From positions 806,001 to 870,000 of the forward strand of contig NZ_JALLGW010000001.1 in NCBI RefSeq assembly GCF_023074835.1: DNA of 64,000 nucleotides, given 5' to 3'. This document shows, one piece after another, positions 33,766 to 42,998 of the stretch. The notes beneath the pieces were generated by a model, which saw only the letters and a list, made by a program, of their open reading frames with translations, was not told where the DNA came from and searched no databases. A program made the position numbers and the translations under genes. The stretch's first letter is position 1. Every line of letters begins with the position of its first letter. The stretch comes from Halomarina salina. Its GTDB lineage: Archaea > Halobacteriota > Halobacteria > Halobacteriales > Haloarculaceae.

Positions 33766-35046
33766 ATGACCCGACGGTCCCTGCTCGCCCTGACCCTCCT
33801 CCTCGCCGTAGCGCTCGCTGGGTGTGGCGGAACGACCGCACCGACGCAGACGGTGACTCCCGCCACACCACCAGCGACGGTCGAAGCGACGACAGAAACA
33901 CCGACCGAGACGTCACCTACCTCTCCCGACCCGGTGATGTCGACCACGAACTCGTCGGCGAACGCGTCGACGAACGCCGTCACCGTCTCCGGTGGTGACC
34001 TCCCGTTCGACCCGAACGTGACGTACCAGCGCGTCGAGCGACTGCTCGCCGTCGAGGAGGACCGAGCAGCCACGGTCTCGGTATCGATTCGTGACCCCAG
34101 CGCGTTCCCACTCGACGGTGAAGAGGACGTCTGGGGTCCGTTCGCGACGTCGCTCGGCATCACCGGATCCATCGAGGGCGACGGTGTCGGCGGCTTTGCC
34201 TCCGGGACGAATGTCGTGCTCTACGTCGGCGCGAATCACACGGCCGCGGAGATCGAGCCGGTGCTCGCACACGAGTTCACGCACGTCCTGCTCGGAGAAC
34301 CGGGGTCGAACATCGACCCGAACTACCCGTCGACGTTCGACACCAGAGAGGCGAAAGCGAGTCTCATCGAGGGCGCGGCGACGTACACCGAGGACGTCTA
34401 CATCGACCGGTACCTGCCGGGACAGGCGAACTACACGACGACGCTCCGGGAACGCTACGGTGAGGCGTCGCCAGCCCTCAAACTGCTGATGGGTCGGTAT
34501 CGCTACGGCGCACGCTACGTCGACCAGCGCGTCGACTCGCCGCAGAACCTCTCGGCGGTGTACGACACGCCGCCGTGGTCGACCGAACAGGTGCTCCACG
34601 GCTACTCACGCGAGACGGAAACGCGCCCGCCCGTTCCCAACGCGGTAGTGAACACGTCCTGGTCCGAGGAGGACCGGGTCGGGGACACTCGCGGCGAGTT
34701 GTTCACGCGGGTCGCGCTCGGGACGGAACTGAACCACTCGGTCGCGACGAGCGCCGCCGCTGGCTGGGAGGGAGACACGCAACTCGCGTTGCGAGACGGC
34801 GGGAACAGGAGCTACGTCTGGACGCTCTACTGGGAGAACGAGACCGAGGCCGACGAGTTCCTCGCGGCGGCCGAGCGCTACGTCGAGGGGCGGGCGGAGG
34901 ACCCGGACGCGCCGACGGTCCGCCTCGAACGGACCTCGGAGCGCTCGACCACGCTCCTCGTCGGTCAGCAAGAATTCGTGGAGACTGTCTCTGTGAGCGT
35001 CGGGAACGGGACCGTCCGCGTCGACGCTCCCGAGGGGTACAACTAG
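33766..35046 (+). CDS. Hvo_1808-like surface lipoprotein with HExxH peptidase motif
   Basis: 426 residues. The signal peptide carries a lipobox (VALAGCGG, Cys20), followed by a Thr/Pro/Ser-rich stalk to about residue 70. The globular part has HEFTH at 169-173 and a downstream glutamate in LIEGAATYTED (about Glu202), the ligand arrangement of gluzincin metallopeptidases. Many N-x-S/T sites suggest glycosylation. The family is described as a haloarchaeal surface protein; proteolytic activity is inferred only from the motif. Confidence 0.8.
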   Translation: MTRRSLLALTLLLAVALAGCGGTTAPTQTVTPATPPATVEATTETPTETSPTSPDPVMSTTNSSANASTNAVTVSGGDLPFDPNVTYQRVERLLAVEEDRAATVSVSIRDPSAFPLDGEEDVWGPFATSLGITGSIEGDGVGGFASGTNVVLYVGANHTAAEIEPVLAHEFTHVLLGEPGSNIDPNYPSTFDTREAKASLIEGAATYTEDVYIDRYLPGQANYTTTLRERYGEASPALKLLMGRYRYGARYVDQRVDSPQNLSAVYDTPPWSTEQVLHGYSRETETRPPVPNAVVNTSWSEEDRVGDTRGELFTRVALGTELNHSVATSAAAGWEGDTQLALRDGGNRSYVWTLYWENETEADEFLAAAERYVEGRAEDPDAPTVRLERTSERSTTLLVGQQEFVETVSVSVGNGTVRVDAPEGYN

Positions 35047-35086
35047 GAGGCAGGGGCTGTGAGAGACGGAATAGAAGAACTGCCGT

Positions 35087-35830
35087 TCAGTCGCTCTGGA
35101 TGCGCGGCGCGAGCATGTACGTCACGTTGCCCTGGCCCTCCGCGATGTCGAAGTGCATCTTGACGGGGAAGTCCTCGCCGAGTTCGACGGTGACCTCCGC
35201 GTCTTTCGGGATGGCCTTGTTCATCTCCTTCAGATAGTCGAGGCTGAACAGCGAGTGGGCGTCGCCCGCGGTGAGGTCGATGAGGTCCTCGCGGTCGAGG
35301 ACGAAGTGCACGTCGTCGGTGTCGCCCTGTGCCTCGACGTAGAAGTGGTCCTCCTCGTCGTCGACGCCGAGGACGATGTGCTCGGAGACCATGTCGGCGG
35401 CCTTGACCGCACGGTCGATGTGGCTGCCTTCGAGGACGATTTCGGCGGCGAGGTCGAGGTCCGGGAGGTCCGGCTCCTGGCGGATGGAGTCGGGGTCGAT
35501 GAGCGCGAGCGTGTACTCCAGGCCCTCCATGCTGATGTGGAGTTTGCGCGTCTCCTCGTCGAGTTCGAGGTGGACCAGCTGGTCGGCGCTCGCCATCTTC
35601 ACCATCTCTTCGAGTCGGGAGAGGTCGACGCCGATGACGCCGCCGTCGGTCTCGTAGGACTCGAAGGCGTCGGGCGAGAGCGAGAGGTCGACCATCCCCA
35701 CGTTCGCGGGGTCGACCGCCCGAATCGTGAGCTCGTCTTCGTCGAGACGGATCTTGCACTCGTCGACCAGTACGCCGACGGAGTCGAGCGCCGCCCGGAG
35801 CGTCCCCGAGCTCACGATAGCCTTGAACAT
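35087..35830 (-). CDS. pcn: DNA polymerase sliding clamp (PCNA)
   Basis: 247 residues. The start [18 protein letters not shown], the first-domain [11 protein letters not shown], the interdomain connecting loop ([18 protein letters not shown]) and the end MLAPRIQSD are diagnostic. PCNA is a homotrimeric ring in haloarchaea that tethers polymerases and other replication proteins. Minus-strand GTTTTTAA at 35853-35860 is a strong TATA box for a leaderless transcript. Confidence 0.98.
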   Translation of the reverse strand: MFKAIVSSGTLRAALDSVGVLVDECKIRLDEDELTIRAVDPANVGMVDLSLSPDAFESYETDGGVIGVDLSRLEEMVKMASADQLVHLELDEETRKLHISMEGLEYTLALIDPDSIRQEPDLPDLDLAAEIVLEGSHIDRAVKAADMVSEHIVLGVDDEEDHFYVEAQGDTDDVHFVLDREDLIDLTAGDAHSLFSLDYLKEMNKAIPKDAEVTVELGEDFPVKMHFDIAEGQGNVTYMLAPRIQSD

Positions 35831-35852
35831 ACGAACGGTTACCCGTGATGGG

Positions 35853-35860
35853 TTAAAAAC
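35853..35860 (-). promoter_or_regulatory. TATA box of pcn
   Basis: Minus-strand GTTTTTAA centred about 27 bases before ATG 35830. Confidence 0.58.
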
Positions 35861-36019
35861 ATAAACGATTCGCGCCAGCGCGCAGGCGTGCGCGACCCGC
35901 CCGAGCGCACGACGAGCGGGGACCGTTCGCCCTCCTGGGCGGTCCCACGTCGGTACTCCGGCGCGCGGCGCTCAGGTGCTGGCCCAACAGTGAAACGGGA
36001 GCCGCGAGTCGTGTCGACC

Positions 36020-36664
36020 ATGAGTCAGAGCGACCGTCAGGTCACTCGTCGTCGACTGCTCGGCGCGGTCGGTACCTCGGTCGTCGGCCTCACCGCCGGG
36101 TCGGGTATCGCCGCGGCGCAGGACGACGGCGGTGGTGGGGACGGGGGAAGCGACAAGGTCGCGGTTCCGGCAATCATGCCCGAGACGGGCGAGATAAGCG
36201 CCGACGAGGACTACACCGGCTTCATGCTCAAACTCGACAGTCAGCTCGAACAGTCCAGCGTGGGCGACATCGGGGGCTGTACGGTCGAGGGGTGGTCGCC
36301 GTCGACCCCGCTGGTGTTCGAGACGCAGGTCGTCGATACGGTGAACACGAGCGAGAGCGACTCCTACGAGGTCATCCCGTCCTCGGCGTACCTCCCGCAG
36401 GACACCAGCTTCGGGGCCGGAGACCTGTTCATCATCAACAACCAGTCCCAGTGTGCCGACGGCTTCCTCGGCATCCAGCTGGAGAACATCCGCTCCAGCG
36501 AGAACCCCGTGAGCTACGACTTCAGCCGTGAGAGCGACGGCGGCGGCGGTGGTGGCGGCGGCGGCTCCGACGCCATCGGCCCCGGATTCGGTCCGCTGGC
36601 GGCCGTGGGCGGCGTGCTGGGCGGCGCGTACGGGCTCGCCCGGCGCGGAAGCGACGAGGAGTGA
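36020..36664 (+). CDS. Tat-exported surface protein with PGF-CTERM-like anchor
   Basis: 214 residues. The N-terminus has a Tat signal (VTRRRLLGAVGTSVVGLTAG) cleaved near AAAQDD. The mature part is acidic with two cysteines (GGCTV, SQCAD) that could bond. A Gly tract precedes a C-terminal PGFGPLAAVGGVLGGAYGL helix and a short charged tail, the tripartite layout recognised by archaeosortase A. The tail (ARRGSDEE) has one Arg pair rather than a longer basic run, so the signal is slightly atypical. Ligand unknown. Confidence 0.82.
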   Translation: MSQSDRQVTRRRLLGAVGTSVVGLTAGSGIAAAQDDGGGGDGGSDKVAVPAIMPETGEISADEDYTGFMLKLDSQLEQSSVGDIGGCTVEGWSPSTPLVFETQVVDTVNTSESDSYEVIPSSAYLPQDTSFGAGDLFIINNQSQCADGFLGIQLENIRSSENPVSYDFSRESDGGGGGGGGGSDAIGPGFGPLAAVGGVLGGAYGLARRGSDEE

Positions 36665-36731
36665 CCCGACCGCTGGGCGAGTCGACCACCGAACGAAGGG
36701 CGTATCCGGTCGAACCGCCTACGCGGGCCAA

Positions 36732-37487
36732 ATGACGCGCAAGGACGACTACTACAACCGCGCGAAGCAGCAGGGGTACCGTTCTCGCGCGGCGTACAAG
36801 CTCAAGCAGTTGAACGAGGAGTCGAACCTCGTCGAGAACGGCGACACCGTCGTGGACCTCGGAGCGGCCCCCGGCGGGTGGCTCCAGGTCGCCAGCGAAC
36901 TCGCCGACACGGGGACCGTCGTCGGCGTCGACCTCCAGCGAATCGAGGACATCGACGGCGTAGAGACGGTCCGCGGCGACATGACCGACGAGGAGGTTCG
37001 GGCGGACCTCGTCGAGCGGGTCGGGGAGGCGGACGTCGTCCTCTCGGACATGGCCCCGAACATGACCGGGGAGTACAACCTCGACCACGCCCGCTCGGTC
37101 CACCTCGCGCGGCAGGCGTTCGAGACGGCGATGGAGGTGCTCGCGCCGGGCGGCGACTTCGTCGCGAAGGTGTTCGACGGGCCGGACCTGCAGGACCTGA
37201 AGTCGGACGCCGAACGCGAGTTCCGGTACGTCCGTGAAGTGCGTCCCGAGGCCTCCAGGAAGGAGTCGTCGGAGCTCTATCTCGTCGCCAAGCGCCGCCT
37301 CACCGCACCGGTCCGCGAGGGCGACGAGGTCGAGGTCGAGATTCAGGACGTCGGCAGCGAGGGCGACGGCATCGCGAAGATAGAGGGGTTCACGCTGTTC
37401 GTGCCGGACACCGAGGCGGGTGACACCGTCACCGTCCGCGTCACCGACATCAAGGCGCGGTTCGGGTTCGCCGAGAAGGTAGAGTAG
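36732..37487 (+). CDS. rlmE: 23S rRNA 2'-O-methyltransferase RlmE with C-terminal TRAM domain
   Basis: 251 residues. SAM motif VDLGAAPGGW (about 41-50) and the catalytic K-D-K-E set are visible: Lys in RSRAAYKL, Asp in LSDMAPN, Lys in FVAKVFDG, Glu in SSELYLV. From about residue 195 a TRAM RNA-binding domain follows (VREGDEVEVEIQDVGSEGDG), the archaeal fusion. It methylates a conserved uridine of the peptidyl transferase centre region. GCGTATCC about 28 bases upstream may be its TATA box. Confidence 0.95.
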   Translation: MTRKDDYYNRAKQQGYRSRAAYKLKQLNEESNLVENGDTVVDLGAAPGGWLQVASELADTGTVVGVDLQRIEDIDGVETVRGDMTDEEVRADLVERVGEADVVLSDMAPNMTGEYNLDHARSVHLARQAFETAMEVLAPGGDFVAKVFDGPDLQDLKSDAEREFRYVREVRPEASRKESSELYLVAKRRLTAPVREGDEVEVEIQDVGSEGDGIAKIEGFTLFVPDTEAGDTVTVRVTDIKARFGFAEKVE

Positions 37488-37514
37488 AACCGCCGGGACG
37501 TGGAGCGGCCGTTC

Positions 37515-38237
37515 TCAATCGCCGGGCGTCGCTCGCGGCGCGACCCCGCGACTGCGGGCCGCCCGGACGACGAGGTAGACGAACGGCGTGTCGACGATGG
37601 CGATGAGCAGTTTCAGCAGGTACTGGCCGACGACGAGCGACGCGAGCGCCGAGGCGGGCAACTGTGGCCCGACGCCGAGGACGGCGGGCGCGACGGCGAA
37701 CGCCACGCCGACGAAGATGACGGTGTCGATGGCCTGACTGGTCGCTGTCGACCCGACGTTGCGGAGCCACAGCATCTCTCCGTCGGTCGCCTCGCGGATG
37801 CGGTGGAAGACGACGACGTCCCAGTTCTGGCTGACGAGGTAGGCGAGGAGGCTCCCGGCGACGACGTTCGTCGAGGCCGCCAGCACCCGTTCGAACTGTG
37901 CCGCGTCGACGGGACTGGTCGGGGACGCGGGCGCGGCGATGGTGCTCCACACGAGCGCCAGCAGGACGAGGTTCATCACGAACCCGACGTTGACCATCGC
38001 CTGCGCCGCGCGGCGGCCGTACAGTTCCGAGTAGCAGTCCGACGCGAAGAACGTGAGCGCGTACGCCAGCGCCGCGCCGGGCAGCACGAGCGCCGACCCG
38101 GTGACCGGCAGCGAGACGGGAATCGAGAACTGGAGTATCTTCGACGCGGTCAACTGCGCGGTGACGAGCGCCGTGACGAACAGCGCGACCAGTGCGACGG
38201 CGGCGACCGGGAGCGGCGCCCCTCGGCCCTCACTCAT
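37515..38237 (-). CDS. yhhQ: Queuosine precursor transporter (VUT/YhhQ family)
   Basis: 240 residues with about six membrane helices. ASDCYSELYGRRAAQAMV is the family signature, and LVSQNWDVVVFHRIREATDG with LWLRNVGSTATSQAIDTVIF are typical. Bacterial YhhQ imports preQ0/preQ1; archaea use preQ0 for archaeosine in tRNA, which gives the likely role here. Its start overlaps the end of a ribbon-helix-helix gene by eight bases, so the two are coupled. Confidence 0.9.
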   Translation of the reverse strand: MSEGRGAPLPVAAVALVALFVTALVTAQLTASKILQFSIPVSLPVTGSALVLPGAALAYALTFFASDCYSELYGRRAAQAMVNVGFVMNLVLLALVWSTIAAPASPTSPVDAAQFERVLAASTNVVAGSLLAYLVSQNWDVVVFHRIREATDGEMLWLRNVGSTATSQAIDTVIFVGVAFAVAPAVLGVGPQLPASALASLVVGQYLLKLLIAIVDTPFVYLVVRAARSRGVAPRATPGD

Positions 38238-38403
38238 CGTCCAACCGGCCGTGGCGGGCGTCGATATCGTCCAGGATGTCGAGCGTCTTGCGAATCGACG
38301 CCCGGATGGCGTCGCTCCGGTTGACGAACTTGCCGTCCTCGCCGACGTGGTCGTCCAGGTCGTCGAGGAGTTCCTGTGGGATCTCGACGCTTATCTTCGG
38401 CAT
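38230..38403 (-). CDS. Small ribbon-helix-helix DNA-binding protein
   Basis: 57 residues: MPKISVEIPQELLDDLDDHV supplies the DNA-contacting strand and first helix, and FVNRSDAIRASIRKTLDILD the second helix, as in CopG/NikR N-terminal domains. It lies directly upstream of, and overlaps, the transporter gene by eight bases. It may repress this two-gene operon. No toxin gene accompanies it, so antitoxin function is unlikely. Confidence 0.85.
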   Translation of the reverse strand: MPKISVEIPQELLDDLDDHVGEDGKFVNRSDAIRASIRKTLDILDDIDARHGRLDDE

Positions 38404-38515
38404 GTCCGGTGGTGGGCGAGAGACCGCCAAAACCTGTCGGTTCGTGGATGTCGGTGGCGGCGGTGGTGGTGTCGGTGACGGACGGAGTCGGGGACGGTCG
38501 CGGCTCGCTGTCCGG

Positions 38516-38914
38516 TCAGTGCGTGCGGAAGAGGTGGACGAGTTCGCGGCAGGCGAACCCGGCGAGGAAGCCGAGGAGTGCGCCGCCGAGACAGAGAGCG
38601 GCGACGGTTCCGGCGGTCCCGAGTGCGAGCGACTCGGGCCGGCCGAACAGGACGAACGCCACCGGTGGCACCATGCCGATGGCGATACCTTCGAGCAGTC
38701 CGCCGCCGCGGACCGCGGAGATGGCGGCGACGAGCGGCGGTGTCACGAGCAACACGACCGGGAGCACCTGCCGATACAGCGTGTCGCTGACGGCGCCCAG
38801 CGGGAGCACGACGACCAGCGCCAGCACGAGGACGGCGGCCGCGTACACTCCGGAGACGTACCACTCCCGCGTGTCGCGCTCTCCCCGAAGTAGCGTCTTC
38901 GTCGCTCCACTCAT
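38516..38914 (-). CDS. Membrane protein with four hydrophobic segments, unknown function
   Basis: 132 residues from MSGATKTLLRGERDTREWYV. Four hydrophobic stretches follow (YAAAVLVLALVVVLPLGAVS, VLPVVLLVTPPLVAAISAV, LEGIAIGMVPPVAFVLFG, LCLGGALLGFLAGFACREL). A longer start 35 codons upstream is possible but gives a basic, cysteine-containing N-terminus unlike relatives. Minus-strand GTTATGTT near 38951-38958 is a TATA-like candidate with a short leader. No family recognised. Confidence 0.65.
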   Translation of the reverse strand: MSGATKTLLRGERDTREWYVSGVYAAAVLVLALVVVLPLGAVSDTLYRQVLPVVLLVTPPLVAAISAVRGGGLLEGIAIGMVPPVAFVLFGRPESLALGTAGTVAALCLGGALLGFLAGFACRELVHLFRTH

Positions 38915-39106
38915 CGGCGTCTCCGAGGTGAGTGGCGTGACTGCCGAACGAACATAACGATTCTCACCTCCCCCGCACTGATAGCTTTTCCGCAGTGTGC
39001 GAACGTGTGACAGTATCACGTGTGAAGGTTTCGGGGGCGCTACGGTCCGATCGCGCCGTCCCGTCCGCTCAGTGACTCGTCTTCGCGAGCGTGCGGCGGC
39101 GCCGGT

Positions 39107-41413
39107 TCAGTCCGCGCGTGGGCCGGTCGAGCGCGGGGTGCGCCGCCCGCCGAGGGTGAACACCCACAGCACCCCGAGGCCGACGCCGTACATCAGGGCG
39201 ACGGGGACGGCGATGAGGAACATCGTGAACAGGCCGCGGGGGGTCAGGAACGCGGCGAGCGCGAACACCGCGGTGACGGCCTCGCGCCAGCGGTCGCGCT
39301 GGAGGTGGAACGGTGCGATGCCGCCCCGGTGGAAGAGGAGCATCGTCGTCGGGATGGCCGCGAGCAACCCGACCCCGACGGTCGTGAAGAACACGAGCCA
39401 GCCGAACGAGTTGATGCGGTACTTGATGAGCATCCCGTTGTTGACGATGTCGGCGGCGAGCCACGAGATGACGTTCGGCGCGACGACGAGGAAGCCGAGG
39501 ACGCTCCCGACGGCGATGGCGATGGCCGTCGTCACCGCCCACGTGAACAGGACGCCGCGGTTGCCCGAGACGAACCCGCGCTCGGAGAGCGCCGGCCACA
39601 TGTAGTAGAGCAGGAGCGGGAGCACCGCCACCGCGCCGATGATCATCGAGAGCTTCACCTCGAAGATGAGCGCCTCGACGGGGTGGAGCGTGACGAGTTC
39701 GAACGCCTCGGGCGAGACGGACTCGGTGAGTCTGACGACGTACCCCGGCGAGAGCGACCCGGCGCCGCCCGTGATGGGGTCGGCACCGACCAGCGGGAAC
39801 TCGACGTAGCCCGCCGTCGGCAGGTTGCGGAGGAACACGCGCTGGAGGTCGCCGATACCGCCGGAGTAGAGCCAGGCGAACGACCCGCCCATCGCCAGCA
39901 TGAAGATGGCGATGAGGCGGAACGACTTCGAGGCGAGGCTGCCGAGGATGAACTGCACGTCGTAGATGTAGCCGCCGACGTCGTCCTCGGTCGTCTCCTC
40001 TTCGGTGAACGAGTCGACCATCCCGGTCGTCGTCCGGGTGAACAGACCCGACTCGTCCTCCTCGGCCGCCTCGCCGGACTGGCCGTCCGCGGTCTCGGCT
40101 TCGTCGGCCCCTTCTCCCGCCGCCTCGGCGGCCTCGGCGCGGGCCTCCTCGGCCTCGTCGTACCGGTCGAGGACGGCCTGGGCCTTCTCGTGGTCGCCGT
40201 CGTCCATCGCCTCGCCAGCGACCGAGAGCGCCTCCTCCTCGTCCATCTCGGCGAACGCTTCGGGCGGCGCGGCCCGGACGCCGGCGGCGTCGAGCGTCCG
40301 CACGTCGATGGCGGCCGGGTCGCCGAACGCACCGGGGTCGTCGACGGCGAGCTGGTCGACGACGCGGAACAGGTGGACGACGTACACCGCGACGGCGACG
40401 ACGAGGGCGACGATGGCCGCCGCGACGAGGACGCCCGTCTCCGGGGCGACGCCGAACAGTTCACCGGGCGTCGCCAGCTGGACCCGGTACTCCGCCGGGA
40501 GGTTCGTCAGCGCGCGGTTTGCGCGCTCGATGCCGTTCGCTGCGAGCGCGCCGTAGGTGACGAGGCCGCCGAGCAGTGCCCCGCCGAGGAGGGTGTTCCA
40601 GTTCGACCGGGCGATAGCGCGGAGCCCGACCGCGTCGCCCGAGCGCTTGACGGAGACGACGATCTTCGTCATCCCGAGGCTGAACGCGTAGAGGAACAGC
40701 AGCGGAATCGCCCACATGATCTGCGTGAACGGGTCGGGCGGGGAGAACACCGCACCGAACGCGAAGATGGCGACGACCGCGTAGCGCCACTTGTCGCGGA
40801 ACGTCTCGTAGCGGACGAGTTCGCCGTAGGCGAGCGACGCCATCGCCAGGGGCAACTGCGCGGCGAGCCCGAACGAGAGCGTCAGGAACAGGACGAACTC
40901 GGCCCACTTCACGATGGAGTAGTCCGGCGAGAACCCGGCCTGTGCGGCGTTCGAGGAGAGGAACTCGAACATGACCGGGAAGAAGACGTAGTAGCCGTAG
41001 GCGATGCCCAGCAGGAACAGGACTACCGAGACGACGGCCATCCCCGCCACCTGCCAGACGGGAATCGGGTGGTCGGGCCACAGGCCGCGACGGCGGAGCG
41101 CGTCGCGGCCGTAGTAGACGAACAGCGGCAACGAGAGGATTGCTCCGATTATGAGTCCGATCTTCGCCTGCAGGAGGATGACGTCGAACGGGGTGACGGC
41201 GATGATGTTCGCGTCCGGGGCACGGGCCAGGAGGTCCGCCTTGAGCATGTCCCAGCCGTAGTAGTAGAGGTAGAGGATGGTCCCCAGCAGACCGAACAGG
41301 AACACGAGCGCCACCTTCTGGAGGTGTTTCTGCGTCGCGCGAAGCATCTCGCCGACGGCCGCCCGGCCGTCGAGAAATGCCCGTTTCGTATCGTCGTCGA
41401 TGGCGCTCGACAC
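39107..41413 (-). CDS. tatCt: Double TatC translocase subunit (TatC-TatC fusion)
   Basis: 768 residues consisting of two TatC domains joined by an acidic linker (about residues 355-480, rich in Glu/Ala/Asp) and extra helices, 14 membrane spans by eye. The first domain begins GEMLRATQKHLQKVALVFLF and contains GFSPDYSIVKWAEFVLFLTL; the second has SMIIGAVAVLPLLLYYMW and INSFGWLVFFTTVG. Such fusions are known only from haloarchaea (TatCt), which export most secreted proteins folded via Tat. The GTG start at 41413 is set by minus-strand TTGATAGC 26 bases upstream. It is divergent from the single tatC. Confidence 0.95.
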   Translation of the reverse strand: MSSAIDDDTKRAFLDGRAAVGEMLRATQKHLQKVALVFLFGLLGTILYLYYYGWDMLKADLLARAPDANIIAVTPFDVILLQAKIGLIIGAILSLPLFVYYGRDALRRRGLWPDHPIPVWQVAGMAVVSVVLFLLGIAYGYYVFFPVMFEFLSSNAAQAGFSPDYSIVKWAEFVLFLTLSFGLAAQLPLAMASLAYGELVRYETFRDKWRYAVVAIFAFGAVFSPPDPFTQIMWAIPLLFLYAFSLGMTKIVVSVKRSGDAVGLRAIARSNWNTLLGGALLGGLVTYGALAANGIERANRALTNLPAEYRVQLATPGELFGVAPETGVLVAAAIVALVVAVAVYVVHLFRVVDQLAVDDPGAFGDPAAIDVRTLDAAGVRAAPPEAFAEMDEEEALSVAGEAMDDGDHEKAQAVLDRYDEAEEARAEAAEAAGEGADEAETADGQSGEAAEEDESGLFTRTTTGMVDSFTEEETTEDDVGGYIYDVQFILGSLASKSFRLIAIFMLAMGGSFAWLYSGGIGDLQRVFLRNLPTAGYVEFPLVGADPITGGAGSLSPGYVVRLTESVSPEAFELVTLHPVEALIFEVKLSMIIGAVAVLPLLLYYMWPALSERGFVSGNRGVLFTWAVTTAIAIAVGSVLGFLVVAPNVISWLAADIVNNGMLIKYRINSFGWLVFFTTVGVGLLAAIPTTMLLFHRGGIAPFHLQRDRWREAVTAVFALAAFLTPRGLFTMFLIAVPVALMYGVGLGVLWVFTLGGRRTPRSTGPRAD

Positions 41414-41434
41414 ACCGGACCTAGCCAACTCCGT

Positions 41435-41442
41435 GCTATCAA
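41435..41442 (-). promoter_or_regulatory. TATA-like box of the double tatC gene
   Basis: Minus-strand TTGATAGC centred 26 bases before GTG 41413. The divergent tatC gene has its own AGGCTTACA (41466-41474), so both promoters share an 88-base gap. Confidence 0.52.
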
Positions 41443-41501
41443 TCTTTTCCGTCGCGGTGGGTGAGAAGGCTTACAACAGCGCGGTGACCTACGAAACTGT
41501 A

Positions 41502-42998
41502 ATGACTGGCGACGAGCGGCGGAACCCCGACGACGAGGTGTCGGGTAGCCAGGGGAGCCCCGAGGGCTCGCCAGAAACCGGCGACGACGCTGGTGACGCC
41601 GACGCCGCCGACGCGCCCGAGGACCGGACCGACCTCGATGCACTCACCTACAAGGAACTCCAGTCGCTCGCGGCCGACCACGGCATCGCCCCCGTGGGTC
41701 ACGGGAAAGACGACCTCCGGGAACTCATCGCCGACGCACGAGGGTCCGACGGAGCGGTCTCCGACGACGGCGTCGACGCCGATTCGGAGAGTGTCGACAC
41801 CGACGTCGACGAGGGTGCCGACTCCGACGCGGACGAGGGCGACGACGGTCGACTGAACGAGATTCCGACGGTCGACCCCGACGACCCGGCGGCGGGGAGC
41901 GGCTGGGCGAACGACGAGTCGACGGACAGTGACGCCACTGCCGACGCCGCGGATACCGCGGCGGGCGAGACCGACGATTCCGACGTGGACGGCGACGACT
42001 CGACCGAAGACGACGGCTCGATTCCCGACTGGGCACGGAGCGACGAACCCGCCACCGAGGACATCGTCGGGCCGACACAGGACGACGACGACCTCCCGGA
42101 AGCACCGGACCGCCCCGACCCGAACGAGGAACTGGCCCACGACGCACCGTTCGAAGCGGTCGAGGGCGACAGCGAGGACGACCTGGCCCAGTCCGACGGC
42201 GGCGCGACGGTCGTCGACGGCGACAAACCGGAGGTAGACTACGACTACTACGACGACGGGGGCTTCGCCGACGGGCCGGAAGCGGACCAGGAGATGCCGC
42301 TGGCCGACCACATCGAGGAGATGGTCAAACGGCTCGGCATCGTCATCCTCTCGATGGCGCTGGTGAGCGTCCTCGTCCTCCCGTTCGCCGTCGACCTCAT
42401 CAACTTCATCTGGTACTCCATCCTCGGGTCGGTCCAGAACAGCGTCACCAGCCCGCGGGCGTACCAGCCGCTGTCGCTCGTCCTCGCACGACTGAAGGTG
42501 GCGACGCTGGCCGGGTTCGTCATCGCGTTACCGGTGTTCGTCTACGAGACGTACCTGTTCATGCGCCCCGGCCTGTACAAACACGAGCGACGCTACTACC
42601 TCGCGGCCGTCCCGACCAGCCTCGTCCTCGCGTTCATCGGCGTCGCGTTCGCGTTCTACCTCGTCCTCCCGTTCATCTTCAGCTACTTCGTCAGCTACTC
42701 CGAGCAGGCCGCCGACATCGCGTTCGGCCTGACCGAGACGTTCGGGCTGATGCTCCTCCTGATGGGTTTCTTCGCCGCCGTCTTCCAGATACCGCTGCTC
42801 ATCATGCTGGCGGTGATGATGGGGCTGACCACGCGGGAGTGGCTGGCACAGCGCCGCCTCTACTTCTGGGGTGGGTTCCTCGGCGTCGCCCTGCTGTTCA
42901 GCCCCGACCCGACCGGGATGGCCCCGTTCATCGTCGCCATCACGATGGTCATCCTGTTCGAGGGGACGCTGCTGCTCCTGCGCTGGACCCAGCGCTAG
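41502..42998 (+). CDS. tatCo: TatC translocase subunit with long acidic N-terminal extension
   Basis: 498 residues. The C-terminal 235 residues are a complete TatC: MPLADHIEEMVKRLG (the conserved N-terminal helix), FVYETYLFMRPGLYKHERR with the conserved FxxPxL-like segment, and LLFSPDPTGM. The first 265 residues are extremely acidic, with a SAP-like segment at about 44-80 (LDALTYKELQSLAADHGIAP). This domain is presumably cytoplasmic. The extension is longer than in typical TatC. Divergent from the double tatC, with 88 bases between starts. Confidence 0.93.
   Translation: MTGDERRNPDDEVSGSQGSPEGSPETGDDAGDADAADAPEDRTDLDALTYKELQSLAADHGIAPVGHGKDDLRELIADARGSDGAVSDDGVDADSESVDTDVDEGADSDADEGDDGRLNEIPTVDPDDPAAGSGWANDESTDSDATADAADTAAGETDDSDVDGDDSTEDDGSIPDWARSDEPATEDIVGPTQDDDDLPEAPDRPDPNEELAHDAPFEAVEGDSEDDLAQSDGGATVVDGDKPEVDYDYYDDGGFADGPEADQEMPLADHIEEMVKRLGIVILSMALVSVLVLPFAVDLINFIWYSILGSVQNSVTSPRAYQPLSLVLARLKVATLAGFVIALPVFVYETYLFMRPGLYKHERRYYLAAVPTSLVLAFIGVAFAFYLVLPFIFSYFVSYSEQAADIAFGLTETFGLMLLLMGFFAAVFQIPLLIMLAVMMGLTTREWLAQRRLYFWGGFLGVALLFSPDPTGMAPFIVAITMVILFEGTLLLLRWTQR

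Noticed and set aside
38230-38403. Antitoxin of a toxin-antitoxin pair
   Set aside because: The ribbon-helix-helix protein is followed by a membrane transporter gene, not by a toxin-sized gene.
39305-41464. A 719-codon plus-strand frame opposite the double tatC
   Set aside because: Composed of Arg/Glu/Asp/His low-complexity text with no domain, while the minus strand has 14 membrane helices and TatC signatures.
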